Positions 1-7,255 are shown, counted from the first letter of the stretch. The stretch: 20,374 nt of DNA from Thermoleophilia bacterium (GCA_014534415.1 JACVRM010000022.1:1-20374); one strand, 5' to 3'. Numbers and translations: made by a program. Notes: generated by a model from the sequence alone, not told the origin.

Positions 1-1
1 C

Positions 2-712
2 CCGGATCAGTTCATCCCGGTGGCGGAGCACACCGGCCTGATCGGTCCGCTCACCCACTACGTGCTCGACACGGCGATGGCTCAGTGCCGAGCGTGGCGC
101 GACGACGGGCTGAACGTGGGCGTGGCGGTCAATCTCGCGATGCGCAGCCTGCTCGACGTCGGCTTCCCCGCGCGCGTCGAGGAGCTGCTGACCAAGTGGC
201 GCCTCGCTCCGAGCGCCGTCGAGCTCGAGATTACGGAGAACACGATCATGGCCGACCCGTTCCGAGCCATGACCGTGCTCGGCCGGCTCAACGAGATGGG
301 CGTCAAGCTCTCGATCGACGACTTCGGCACGGGGTACTCGTCCCTCGCGTACCTCAAGCGCCTGCCCGTCGACGCCGTCAAGATCGACAAGTCGTTCGTG
401 ATGGGCATGGCGGGCGACGGCAACGACGGCGCGATCGTCCGCTCGACGATCGACCTGGCGCGAAACCTCGGCCTCTTCGTGATCGCGGAGGGTGTCGAGG
501 ACAAGGAGACTTGGAGCGAGCTCCGCGACCTGGGGTGCGACCTCGCCCAGGGCTTCCTGATCAGCAAGCCGCTCCCTGCGCAGCAGGTGACGGCGTTCCT
601 CACGGAGCGGCGTGCGCGGGCCGAGGCGGCAGGCGGAGCAGCGGTTTCCGGCCGCGTGCGTCCGCTCTTCCCGGGCGGCGCGCAGCCGCGGCTCGCCGAG
701 GCGCTCGACTGA
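2..712 (+). CDS. EAL-domain cyclic-di-GMP phosphodiesterase, C-terminal part (5' end outside window)
   Basis: The frame is open from the first bases of the window, so the true start and any sensor or GGDEF part lie upstream. What remains is most of an EAL domain. The family hydrolyses c-di-GMP to pGpG in the cytoplasm. Visible motifs are the VNLA strand, the LEITEN metal-ligand segment, the DDFGTGYSS loop, the VKIDKSFV lysine/aspartate strand, the AEGVED glutamate and the DLAQGFLISKPLP end of the barrel. The EAL tripeptide itself would lie roughly 15 residues before the window edge. All metal-binding and catalytic residues that fall inside the window are present, so I expect an active phosphodiesterase. 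About 30 Ala/Arg-rich residues follow the domain. Fold and family are sure; activity and N-terminal partner domains are inferred. Confidence 0.93.
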   Translation, partial: PDQFIPVAEHTGLIGPLTHYVLDTAMAQCRAWRDDGLNVGVAVNLAMRSLLDVGFPARVEELLTKWRLAPSAVELEITENTIMADPFRAMTVLGRLNEMGVKLSIDDFGTGYSSLAYLKRLPVDAVKIDKSFVMGMAGDGNDGAIVRSTIDLARNLGLFVIAEGVEDKETWSELRDLGCDLAQGFLISKPLPAQQVTAFLTERRARAEAAGGAAVSGRVRPLFPGGAQPRLAEALD

Positions 713-815
713 CGGCGAGGCGCGGCCGCGCACGCAGCCGTCGCCGAACCACCCGCCGCGCGACTGCCGAGCTTCGCGCGCGGCCGGGCCGCCGCACGGT
801 GGTAGCGTGGCTCGC

Positions 816-980
816 ATGACGCGCCTGCCGGAACAGGACGGCGCGCGCGAGGCGCTCTGCCCGCACTGCAAGCAGACCTTTCGCGCGGAGCCGCTCGACG
901 GCCCGGCCGACCGCTACCAGGGCTTCAAGTGCCCCCACTGCAGGCTCTTCGTCGCGCTCGGCCGAGCTGACCTGAACTAA
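816..980 (+). CDS. Small zinc-ribbon protein (54 aa), function unknown
   Basis: The frame opens at the ATG at 816 and ends TAA at 978-980. The 54-residue product has two CPHC knuckles about 22 residues apart, the layout of a rubredoxin-like zinc ribbon. After a short acidic lead it consists of little else, ending in ALGRADLN. I do not recognise a named family; zinc binding is inferred from the paired CxxC motifs. It follows the EAL gene by 103 bp, and its stop codon abuts the inverted-repeat element at 981. No good Shine-Dalgarno is visible upstream, only a GGTGGTAGCG stretch. Paired, well-spaced Cys motifs make a chance frame unlikely. It may be a structural or nucleic-acid-binding mini-protein. 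Confidence 0.6.
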   Translation: MTRLPEQDGAREALCPHCKQTFRAEPLDGPADRYQGFKCPHCRLFVALGRADLN

Positions 981-1142
981 GAACTCGTTTCACAACGAAG
1001 CGCTGAGTCGCCGAAACGCACTGCGCGGCGCGATCCGTCGTCCTCAGTCGCGCCAATAGCGCCGCTATTGCCGCTCCCTGCGTCCTCGTCTCGCACTCGC
1101 CCAGCGCGCCTCGTCGACGAGCCTTCATTCTGAAACGAGTTC
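981..1142. repeat. 162-bp element with 20-bp terminal inverted repeats (MITE-like or intercistronic repeat)
   Basis: The left end, GAACTCGTTTCACAACGAAG (981-1000), is matched at 18 of 20 positions by the reverse complement of the right end (1123-1142); the outermost 12 bases are perfect. Inside are a 7-bp stem around CAATAGC/GCTATTG (1034-1050) and the 12-base palindrome CTCGTCGACGAG (about 1110-1121). The element fills the whole gap between two convergent genes: it begins right after the TAA of the zinc-ribbon gene, and its last two bases form part of the stop codon of the LuxR regulator gene. A diverged copy lies at 16270-16439. No target-site duplication is evident. It could be a MITE relic, a BIME-like intercistronic repeat or a bidirectional terminator. 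Confidence 0.8.
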
Positions 1143-1854
1143 AGGGGCGCGCGCGTGCATCCGCGCCGAGGATCCCGCGGCGCTGAGCCCACCGGCTCGC
1201 TTCCGTGCGGTTGGCGACCCCGAGCTTCCGGTAGACGTTCGTGAGATGGAACTTCACGGTCGGCTCGGTGACGGCGAGTAGCTCGGCGAGCCGCCGGTTC
1301 GAGTAGCCCTCCGCAACGAGGCGCAGAATCTCCATCTCGCGCGGCGTGAGCGGTGCGGCGACCGGCGGGCCTTCTTGCGGGGCGGCCAGGTACAGCGAGT
1401 GCGCGAAGCACTGACGTACGGCCGTCGCGAGGTCCTCCGGGTGCGCCGTCTTGAGGACGTACGCCTCCGCGCCGGCCTCGAGCACGGCGTTGACGTCCGC
1501 CGGCTCCCTGACGAGCGACAGGACGACGACGCGGAGCGCGGGATGGCGGTTGCGCACCAGCCGCACGAACGCCGGTCCGTCGACGGTGCCGGAGAGCTCG
1601 ACATCGGCAACGAGCACGTCGGGCGCCTGTTGCTCGATGGCCGCAAGCGCGTCCTCGGGCGCCGTAAACCGGCCCACGACGGCAACTTCGAGACGCTGCA
1701 GCACGAGCTCGACCGCGTCGTGCCAGAGCGGATACTGATCGAGGAGGACGGCCGTTCGCCCGGAAAACGTCGCGTCCTCGGCCCGGGAATCGCCGGCAGC
1801 CTCGCGGGCCGCCGCCGCAAGCCGGGTCGCGAGGGTTTGGGCCTCGTCCGCCAC
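1141..1854 (-). CDS. LuxR/NarL-family response regulator
   Basis: This 237-residue DNA-binding response regulator has a receiver domain at about 33-150 and a LuxR-type helix-turn-helix at about 167-230. In the receiver I see D39 (one acidic-pocket Asp), phospho-acceptor D84 in LVADVELSG, S113 and K135 in VLKT. The output domain has LTPREMEILRLVAEGYSN, then TVKFHLTNVYRKLGV, the classic recognition helix and dimer segment. It should be phosphorylated by a sensor kinase and bind promoters as a dimer; no full kinase is adjacent. The start chosen is a GTG at 1854, with only a weak upstream AGAGAA. An N-terminal tail of about 30 residues before the receiver is unusual, so a later start is possible. 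It lies 82 bp downstream of the sigma factor gene on the same strand. Its stop overlaps the 981-1142 repeat. Confidence 0.9.
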   Translation of the reverse strand: MADEAQTLATRLAAAAREAAGDSRAEDATFSGRTAVLLDQYPLWHDAVELVLQRLEVAVVGRFTAPEDALAAIEQQAPDVLVADVELSGTVDGPAFVRLVRNRHPALRVVVLSLVREPADVNAVLEAGAEAYVLKTAHPEDLATAVRQCFAHSLYLAAPQEGPPVAAPLTPREMEILRLVAEGYSNRRLAELLAVTEPTVKFHLTNVYRKLGVANRTEASRWAQRRGILGADARARP

Positions 1855-1936
1855 GCGGCCGGATTCTCTGCTACCGCACGCCCGACGACAACCGAGAGCC
1901 GCCGGGAGCGCTGACCCAAGCGCGGCGCGCTCGACG

Positions 1937-3028
1937 TCAGACGCAGTCGTAGAGGCTCTGAGCCTCGGGCAGCGTCTCGAGCTTCTTGAGCGTCAAGTTC
2001 TCGATCTGCCTGATCCGCTCGCGCGTCACGTTGAACGCGCGGCCGACTTCCTCGAGCGTGCGCGGCCGGTCGCCTGTGAGCCCGAAGCGCAGCTCGATGA
2101 CCTTGCGCTCGCGCTCCGGCAGCGAGTCGAGCGCACGGCGGATGTCCTGCTGGCGGAGCGTCAGCGAGGCCGAGTCGAACGGCGATTCAGCCTGCTCGTC
2201 CTCGACGAAGTCGCCGAGCGCCGACTCCTCCTCCTCGCCGATCGGCTTCTCGAGCGAGACCGGCAGCTGCGCCATGCGCAGGATCTCGCGCACCTCCTCG
2301 CTCGTCATCTCGAGCTCGTCCGCGATCTCGTCGGGACGCGGCTCGCGCCCCAGGCGCTGGACGAGCTGGCGTTCGATATGCACGACCTTGTTCAGCTTCT
2401 CGACCATGTGGACGGGAATCCGGATGGTGCGCGCCTTGTCGGCGATCGCGCGCGTGACCGCCTGACGAATCCACCACGTCGCGTACGTCGAGAACTTGTA
2501 GCCCCTCCGGTAGTCGAACTTCTCCACCGCTCGGATCAGACCGAGCGAGCCCTCCTGGATGAGGTCGAGAAACGACAGTCCGCGCCCGAGGTAGCCCTTT
2601 GCGATCGACACGACGAGCCGCAGATTCGCCTCGATCATGTGCGTCTTCGCCGCCATGTCGCCCCGCTCGATCCGCTTGGCGAGGTACACCTCCTGGTCAG
2701 CAGTGAGGAGCGGCACCTTGCCGATCTCGCGAAGATAGAGGCGCAGCGAATCGAGCGAAGGCTCGACGCTGAGGTCGATTTTCGGCGCCTTCTCCTCCTC
2801 GGGCTCGGGTTGCTCGTGGGGCGGCCGCTTGTGCTGCTCCCCTTCGAGGAGGTCGATGCCGTGGTCGATCAGGTGCGTGTAGAAGTCCTCGACCTGCTCC
2901 TTCGTCAACTCGACCTCCTCGAGGCCGATGACGATCTCGTCGTAGGTCAGGAACCCCTTGTCCCTTCCTTCCTGGACGAGCTTGTGCAGCTCTTCGACGT
3001 CGGGCAGAGAAATGTCGACCGTGAGCAT
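1937..3028 (-). CDS. sigA: Primary RNA polymerase sigma factor, sigma-70 family (RpoD/SigA)
   Basis: This is the promoter-recognition subunit of RNA polymerase. The 363-residue product shows all group 1 parts in order: region 1.1-like N-terminus (1-65, TYDEIVIGLEEVELT), an acidic Pro/Glu linker (66-84), region 1.2 (91-123, LRLYLREIGKVPLL), region 2 (127-197, with DLIQEGSLGLIRAVEKFDYR and KFSTYATWWIRQA), region 3 (206-280) and region 4 (293-350, LRFGLTGDRPRTLEEVG then VTRERIRQIE). The frame stays open for about 120 more codons upstream, but ATG at 3028 begins the conserved protein, with GAGG a few bases before it. The length is close to short actinobacterial SigA and HrdB-like proteins. A group 2 sigma (SigB-like) is the alternative; region 1.1 favours the primary one. 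Confidence 0.93.
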   Translation of the reverse strand: MLTVDISLPDVEELHKLVQEGRDKGFLTYDEIVIGLEEVELTKEQVEDFYTHLIDHGIDLLEGEQHKRPPHEQPEPEEEKAPKIDLSVEPSLDSLRLYLREIGKVPLLTADQEVYLAKRIERGDMAAKTHMIEANLRLVVSIAKGYLGRGLSFLDLIQEGSLGLIRAVEKFDYRRGYKFSTYATWWIRQAVTRAIADKARTIRIPVHMVEKLNKVVHIERQLVQRLGREPRPDEIADELEMTSEEVREILRMAQLPVSLEKPIGEEEESALGDFVEDEQAESPFDSASLTLRQQDIRRALDSLPERERKVIELRFGLTGDRPRTLEEVGRAFNVTRERIRQIENLTLKKLETLPEAQSLYDCV

Positions 3029-3134
3029 CGGGGCCTCGGCTTTCCTCGCGCTGGTGGATTTGGGGGCTGATCTACCTGAGCACGAAGAGCGCCGGCGCGG
3101 GCCGCCGCCCGGCTTCCCCTCGCAGTCAGCGATG

Positions 3135-3160
3135 GTGCTACGCAATCCACAAAATGTCAA
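3135..3160 (-). promoter_or_regulatory. Possible promoter of the sigma factor gene
   Basis: On the minus strand a perfect TTGACA hexamer (3160-3155) sits in an unusually AT-rich patch about 130 bp before the sigma factor start. The best -10 candidate, TAGCAC (3140-3135), is only 14 bp away, shorter than the usual 16-18 bp, so the -10 assignment is weak. No gene covers 3029-3188, which fits a promoter and leader region. Confidence 0.4.
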
Positions 3161-3188
3161 CAGTTTGTTTGGACTCGTGCGCGCGTGC

Positions 3189-4076
3189 TCATTCGACCGC
3201 GATTTCACCGACGTTCTCACCGCGGCTGTTCCACAGCGGCATCGACGCGAACTGTGGAAGGTCGTGCCCGAGCCGGGCCAGGAAGGTGTGAAGCGCCGGC
3301 CCGACCGCTCGGCTGCCGCCGTCCTCCGTCTTGAGCGCGATTCCGACGGCGCCTGGGCCCGCAGCGCAGAGCAGGCCGTCGGCACCGCCCTTCGCCGTCC
3401 AGCCGGGCAGCGTGCGCATGAGCTCGGTGTCGGGCGCGCCGGGGCCGCGGATCAGCTCCGGATGAGCCTGCATCGCGGCCAGCAGACGCGCGGCGCCGTC
3501 GACGGTCGGGAGCCGGGCGAAGGCGAGCGCGATCGAGCGGAGGGGCAGCGCGAACGTGACGACGCCGCAGCCGTCGACGGCCGTGCCGATCGCGTCGCGA
3601 GCCAGGCCGGCCGCGTCGCATACCTCGGCGAATGCGGCCTGCTGAACCGGGTGATCAGGGAGTCGGTAGCCGCGCGCCTCCCAGCCGTGCGTGTGCGCCA
3701 GCAGCAGCATGCCGGCGTGCTTGCCCGAGCAATTGTGGTTCAGGCGCGAGGGCGGGTCGCCGAAGGGCCCGCACTCGAGATCGTCCTCGTCGGCGCCGGC
3801 CCGGCTGAGCAGCGAGCGAACCGCGTCGAGCTGGTCGGGGCGCGCCAGGTGCGAGGCGGACGCGATCGCGAGCTCGGATAGCTGGAGATCGCCACCCGCG
3901 CGCGCGAGCGGCAGCGCTTGGAGCGGCTTCGCCGCCGAGCGCATGAAAGTGACGAGGTCGGAGTCGCCGGCGATATGGACGACGCGGCCGTCTTGAACCG
4001 CGACCGCGTGGACGCGGTGCCGGGCCTCGACGATCTGGCCGCGGCGCACCGTTACGCTGATCGGCGGCTCCCCCAT
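3189..4076 (-). CDS. L-asparaginase II family (Rhizobium etli type) amidohydrolase
   Basis: Hydrolysis of L-asparagine to aspartate and ammonia is the expected reaction. The 295-residue product carries the hallmarks of the Asparaginase_II family, which is unrelated to E. coli AnsA/AnsB: the S47-AA-K50 Ser-Lys pair in RSAAKPLQALPL, the IASASH segment, NHNCSGKHAGML with C116 and K119, and DGCGVV with C170. In the R. etli enzyme the corresponding Ser/Lys are catalytic and the Cys-Lys-Cys set binds zinc. The 54-residue C116-C170 spacing matches my recollection of that enzyme. The ATG at 4076 lies only 17 bp from the divergent glycosylase start. I see no Shine-Dalgarno, but a TAACCT hexamer about 10 bases upstream would allow a nearly leaderless transcript. 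It is a complete, cytoplasmic protein with no signal peptide. Confidence 0.88.
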   Translation of the reverse strand: MGEPPISVTVRRGQIVEARHRVHAVAVQDGRVVHIAGDSDLVTFMRSAAKPLQALPLARAGGDLQLSELAIASASHLARPDQLDAVRSLLSRAGADEDDLECGPFGDPPSRLNHNCSGKHAGMLLLAHTHGWEARGYRLPDHPVQQAAFAEVCDAAGLARDAIGTAVDGCGVVTFALPLRSIALAFARLPTVDGAARLLAAMQAHPELIRGPGAPDTELMRTLPGWTAKGGADGLLCAAGPGAVGIALKTEDGGSRAVGPALHTFLARLGHDLPQFASMPLWNSRGENVGEIAVE

Positions 4077-4093
4077 GAGCGGCGAGAGGTTAC

Positions 4094-4921
4094 GTGCCTG
4101 AGCTACCCGAGATGGAGGCGCTGCGGCGGGCGCTCCGAGAGCCCGTGCGCGCGTTCCCGATCGCCCGCGCTGGTCCCGCGCACATCGCGACGCTGAAGAC
4201 GTACGACCCCCCGCTCGCAGCCCTCGACGGCCGCCGCTTCGCCGGCGTCGAGCGGCGTGGCAAGCGCCTGTTCTTCCCGACGGACGACGGCGAGCTGGTC
4301 CTGGTCGTCCATCTGATGACGGCGGGACGGCTGCGCTGGCTGCGGCCCGGCGAGGACGGGCCGAAGACACCCGCCCTGCGCGTCCTGTTCGAGGGCGGCG
4401 CCCAACTGGTCCTGACCGAAGCGGGCGCAAAGAAGCGCGCCGGCGTATGGCTGCTCGAGCCCGAGGCGGCCGAAGCCGAGGTGGCTCACCTCGGCCCGGA
4501 TGCGCTCGCTGTCGCCCGGGACCAGCTCGCCGAGCTGCTGAAGGCCGACTCGCGGCGCCTGCACCCGCTGCTCCGCGACCAGCGCCGGCTCGCCGGCATC
4601 GGCCGCGCCTGGTCGAACGAGATCCTCCACGCCGCTCGGCTGTCGCCATTCGCGCTCTCCACGCAGATCGGCGACGACGAGGTCGACCGGCTGTATACGG
4701 CGATCCAGAACGAGCTGCGGCGCGGTCTGGAGCTGCGCGAGCGCGGCGCGTCGGACAAGAAGACGTACCGCATTCACGACCGGCTCGGCCAGCCGTGCCA
4801 TTTGTGCGGCGCGCCGATCGCACGCGTCGACTTCGAGGAGCACACGATCTACTACTGCCCCGCCTGCCAGACGGGCGGGCGGGTGCTCAAAGACCGACGG
4901 CTGTCGCGGCTGCTCCGCTAG
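4094..4921 (+). CDS. Fpg/Nei-family DNA glycosylase/AP lyase (noncanonical subfamily)
   Basis: The 275-residue base-excision repair enzyme should remove oxidised bases and nick the DNA. The N-terminal PELPEME gives the catalytic Pro2 (after Met removal) and Glu3. K57 lies in RRGKRLFF, and the helix-two-turn-helix is LLRDQRRLAGIGRAWSNEIL (159-178). The C-terminal zinc finger is Cys235, 238, 255 and 258. Two canonical residues differ: the Asn of GxGN in the H2TH motif is R171, and the finger Arg that contacts the flipped base or phosphate in E. coli Fpg aligns with H250. It is therefore safer to name it family-level rather than mutM. The start is GTG at 4094, with GAGAGG (4083-4088) as ribosome binding site. 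It is divergent from the asparaginase and convergent with the next gene, 6 bp apart. Confidence 0.88.
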   Translation: MPELPEMEALRRALREPVRAFPIARAGPAHIATLKTYDPPLAALDGRRFAGVERRGKRLFFPTDDGELVLVVHLMTAGRLRWLRPGEDGPKTPALRVLFEGGAQLVLTEAGAKKRAGVWLLEPEAAEAEVAHLGPDALAVARDQLAELLKADSRRLHPLLRDQRRLAGIGRAWSNEILHAARLSPFALSTQIGDDEVDRLYTAIQNELRRGLELRERGASDKKTYRIHDRLGQPCHLCGAPIARVDFEEHTIYYCPACQTGGRVLKDRRLSRLLR

Positions 4922-4927
4922 TGCAGG

Positions 4928-5512
4928 CTAGGCGGCGGGCAGCCGGACGACGACCGAGTGGGCGCGTCGCTCGAGGGAGCCGCCGAGCGCCTCGATGACC
5001 GCGCGGGCCGACGCGGCCCCGAGATCCCGCAGCTCCTCGGAAAGCACGACCGGTGCCGCTTCCGTGACCGGGGTCAGCTCGACGTCGCTGCCCGCTACCG
5101 ACAACTCGGCGCGTTCGAGGCCGCCGTGCCGCACGGCTGCCAGGGTGAGCGACGCTAGGCCACGGACGACGAGCTCGCGGTCGACGAGCACGGCGGCTCC
5201 CGTACCGGACGCCGCGGCACGCTCTTCGCCGACGCGCGCGGCCGCCTCGCGCGCCAGCTCGAGCGAATCGTGTTCCGTCGGCGAGGCGTCGAGCGGCCCG
5301 CGTGCCGCCCGTGCCGCGACGCTGAGCTGGTCGGTCAGCTCGGCGATCTGCCCGGCAGCCGTCTGGATGAGCCCGACGTAGCGCTCGAGCTGCGGCTCGA
5401 GCGAGCCCATGCGGAGCAGCGTCCCGGCGAAACCGGAGACCGTCGCCAGCGGCGTGCGGATGTCGTGGCAGGCAAGCGAGACGAGCTCTGGGAAGCGGGC
5501 GTCGGTAGTCAT
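4928..5512 (-). CDS. Histidine-kinase-like protein with DHp helix but degenerate ATP-binding domain
   Basis: The 194-residue product starts directly with a HisKA-type H-box: H16 in LACHDIRTPLATVSGFAGTL, followed by a second helix (LERYVGLIQTAAGQIAEL). The rest aligns in layout with a HATPase domain, but the key boxes are gone. The N-box reads LTLAAVRHG, with no Asn. There is no DxGxG. The G2-like region is LRDLGAASARAVIEALGG, and only the final SVVVRLP strand is normal. It has no membrane segment or sensor domain. The family suggests a dimeric phosphotransferase or scaffold like Spo0B or ChpT, or a kinase inhibitor, and not an autokinase. ATG at 5512 follows GAGG with a 3-base gap. It is divergent from folE2 with 35 bp between starts. 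Confidence 0.72.
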   Translation of the reverse strand: MTTDARFPELVSLACHDIRTPLATVSGFAGTLLRMGSLEPQLERYVGLIQTAAGQIAELTDQLSVAARAARGPLDASPTEHDSLELAREAAARVGEERAAASGTGAAVLVDRELVVRGLASLTLAAVRHGGLERAELSVAGSDVELTPVTEAAPVVLSEELRDLGAASARAVIEALGGSLERRAHSVVVRLPAA

Positions 5513-5547
5513 CGTCCTCGGTGCTACGGTCCGGTTGAGTATCCCAA

Positions 5548-6531
5548 GTGCGCGAGATCACGCGAGATCTACTGCGAGCCGACGACCTGCAGGCATCGGA
5601 GCCGGAGGTCCGTCTTGGACTGTCCCGCGCGGGCGTGCGCGGCGTCTCGAAGGCGATCCGGATCCGCTACGGGGACATCGAGAAGCTGATCGCGGCGGAG
5701 ATCGAGTGCACGGTCGATCTCGGCCGGCGCCAGAAGGGCGTGCACATGTCGCGGTTCCCCGAGCTGTTCGCGGAGGCGATCGAGAACGTCGTGATAGGCG
5801 AGGCGTTCCTCGTGGAGACGCTCGCCGAGCACATCGCCGGTCAGATCCTGGAGCGCCAGGACGCGCTGCGGGCCGAGGTCTCGATCACGGCCCGTTACCC
5901 GCTCGAGCGCACGACCCCGGTCACGGGGCTCGCGACGCAGGAGATGGTGGAGCTCGTGGGCATCGCGGCGGCCTCGGCGCGCGGTGTGCGCCGCGTGGTG
6001 GGCGTCAGCGCGGCCGGCATCAACGCCTGCCCGTGCGCCCAGGGGCTCGTCCGCGAGAGCGCCGCGAGGCGGCTGCGCGACGAGGGCTTCGAGCAGCTCG
6101 ACGTGGAGCGGATCCTCGAGCTCGTGCCACTCGCCACGCACAACCAGCGCGGCCGCGGAACCCTCTACGTCGGGACAGAGCGCCCGGTCAACGCAGAGCA
6201 GCTCGTCGCGATCGTCGAGCAATCGATGAGCGCACCGGTCTACGAGCTCCTCAAGCGGCCGGACGAGCTCTTCGTCGTCGAGCACGCACACCTCCAGCCG
6301 CGCTTCGTCGAGGACTCGGTACGGCTCTCGGTCAGGGGCGCGCTCGACGCCTACCCAGGCCTCGGCGACGACGACTTCCTGTTCGCTCGGCAGCTCAACT
6401 TCGAGACGATCCACTCGCACGACGTCGTCGCGGAGCGCTACGGCGCGGTCGGCGAGATCCGTAGCGAGCTTCGGACGGGGGAGCCGGCGGCGCGCCACAC
6501 GACGCTGAACGACTGGCTCGCACTCGCGTAG
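5548..6531 (+). CDS. folE2: GTP cyclohydrolase FolE2 (type IB)
   Basis: This enzyme converts GTP to 7,8-dihydroneopterin triphosphate, the first step of folate and other pterin pathways, in the cytoplasm. The 327-residue product has the FolE2/MptA signatures: KGVHMSRF (63-70), an IENVVIGEAF helix, GINACPCAQ with the CPC pair at 161-163, and THNQRGRG (197-204), ending with HSHDVVAERYGA. Length is slightly above the usual 260-310 residues because of about 30 extra N-terminal residues. The start is GTG at 5548 with no strong ribosome site; an internal start at the next GTG would shorten it. FolE2 is structurally distinct from zinc-dependent FolE and in many bacteria is Zur-regulated; I see no clear Zur box here. 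Confidence 0.94.
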   Translation: MREITRDLLRADDLQASEPEVRLGLSRAGVRGVSKAIRIRYGDIEKLIAAEIECTVDLGRRQKGVHMSRFPELFAEAIENVVIGEAFLVETLAEHIAGQILERQDALRAEVSITARYPLERTTPVTGLATQEMVELVGIAAASARGVRRVVGVSAAGINACPCAQGLVRESAARRLRDEGFEQLDVERILELVPLATHNQRGRGTLYVGTERPVNAEQLVAIVEQSMSAPVYELLKRPDELFVVEHAHLQPRFVEDSVRLSVRGALDAYPGLGDDDFLFARQLNFETIHSHDVVAERYGAVGEIRSELRTGEPAARHTTLNDWLALA

Positions 6532-6541
6532 TTACGGCACA

Positions 6542-6558
6542 AGTAACAGACTGTTACT
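6542..6558. promoter_or_regulatory. 17-bp perfect palindrome between convergent genes
   Basis: AGTAACAG and CTGTTACT flank a single central A (6550), in the 78-bp gap between the folE2 and superoxide dismutase stop codons. Its low GC stands out from the surroundings. As RNA it could fold as a 6-bp stem with a 5-base loop, too weak for a typical terminator. It looks more like a dimeric repressor site, yet it lies at two gene ends. Role unknown. Confidence 0.4.
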
Positions 6559-6609
6559 AGGCGGTTCGGCGCGCCCTCGTTTCGTCGGGGCAACGGGATA
6601 CGCGACCCG

Positions 6610-7233
6610 TCACTTGAGCGGAACTTGGTAGCGCGAGACCCAGTCGTTGATGACGCCCCAGTCCAGGTTGTCGAAGAAGGCGTCGATGTACGAGCCGCGG
6701 TCGGTCTGGTAGTCGAGGAAGTACGCGTGCTCGTAGACGTCGAGTGCGACGAGCGGCGTCGCGTTCCAGATCGGGAACGTGTTCTGGGTGTCGCCGATGT
6801 AGTTGAACAGGCGCGCCTCATCCCAGTCGTACGCTGTCCACGCCCAGCCGCGGCCGCCCATGCCGGTCGCCTTGAGATCGCGCCGCCAGTCCTCGACCGA
6901 GCCAAAGTCGCGCTTGACCAGCTGCCCGATCGGGCCGTCCGGGTCGCCGCCCTCGCCGCCCAGGTGCTCGAAGTAGATCTCGTGGTTCTTGATCCCGCCG
7001 ACCGCGAAGCTGAGCTCGGTCTTCAGGACGCGCACCTCCGAGTAGACCTGGTTCGCCGCGGACAGATCGACGTCGGCGAGCTTGCGGAGGATCTCGTTCC
7101 GCTTGTTGACGTAGCCCTCGTAGAGGCGGTAGTGCGCCTCGACCGACTGGCGCGAGATGCCGTCGAGCTCCAGGAGAGAGGGCTTGAGCTCCCGCGCGAT
7201 GATCTCTTCCTGGTTGAAGGCGAGCGCCGCCAA
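6610..7233 (-). CDS. Superoxide dismutase, Fe/Mn family (divergent subfamily)
   Basis: It dismutates superoxide to oxygen and peroxide. The 207-residue product shows the Fe/Mn fold and four likely metal ligands: H34 (EAHYRLYEGYV), H84 (GIKNHEIYFEHLGG), D165 and H169 (LDVYEHAYFLDYQ). Differences from classical SodA/SodB are notable. The first helix lacks the HHxKHH pattern, the second has GGIKNH in place of GGHxNH, and the usual Trp in DxWEHAYY is Tyr167. Metal preference cannot be read. The start is TTG at 7233, chosen because AAGGAG lies 5 bases upstream. It lies 63 bp downstream of the cupredoxin-like gene, with a strong stem-loop in between, so it may be transcribed separately or be partly attenuated. 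There is no signal peptide: cytoplasmic. Confidence 0.92.
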   Translation of the reverse strand: MAALAFNQEEIIARELKPSLLELDGISRQSVEAHYRLYEGYVNKRNEILRKLADVDLSAANQVYSEVRVLKTELSFAVGGIKNHEIYFEHLGGEGGDPDGPIGQLVKRDFGSVEDWRRDLKATGMGGRGWAWTAYDWDEARLFNYIGDTQNTFPIWNATPLVALDVYEHAYFLDYQTDRGSYIDAFFDNLDWGVINDWVSRYQVPLK

Positions 7234-7255
7234 CGAGACTCCTTCCGGCCGGAAC

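Noticed and set aside
925..1128. Small minus-strand frame across the inverted-repeat element, similar in part to a frame across the second copy
   Set aside because: The peptide similarity follows from DNA repeat similarity; different frames are equally alike and none has a ribosome site.
3189..4823. Long N-terminal extension of the asparaginase across the glycosylase gene
   Set aside because: The extension is Arg-rich antisense of the glycosylase; family homology begins near the ATG at 4076.
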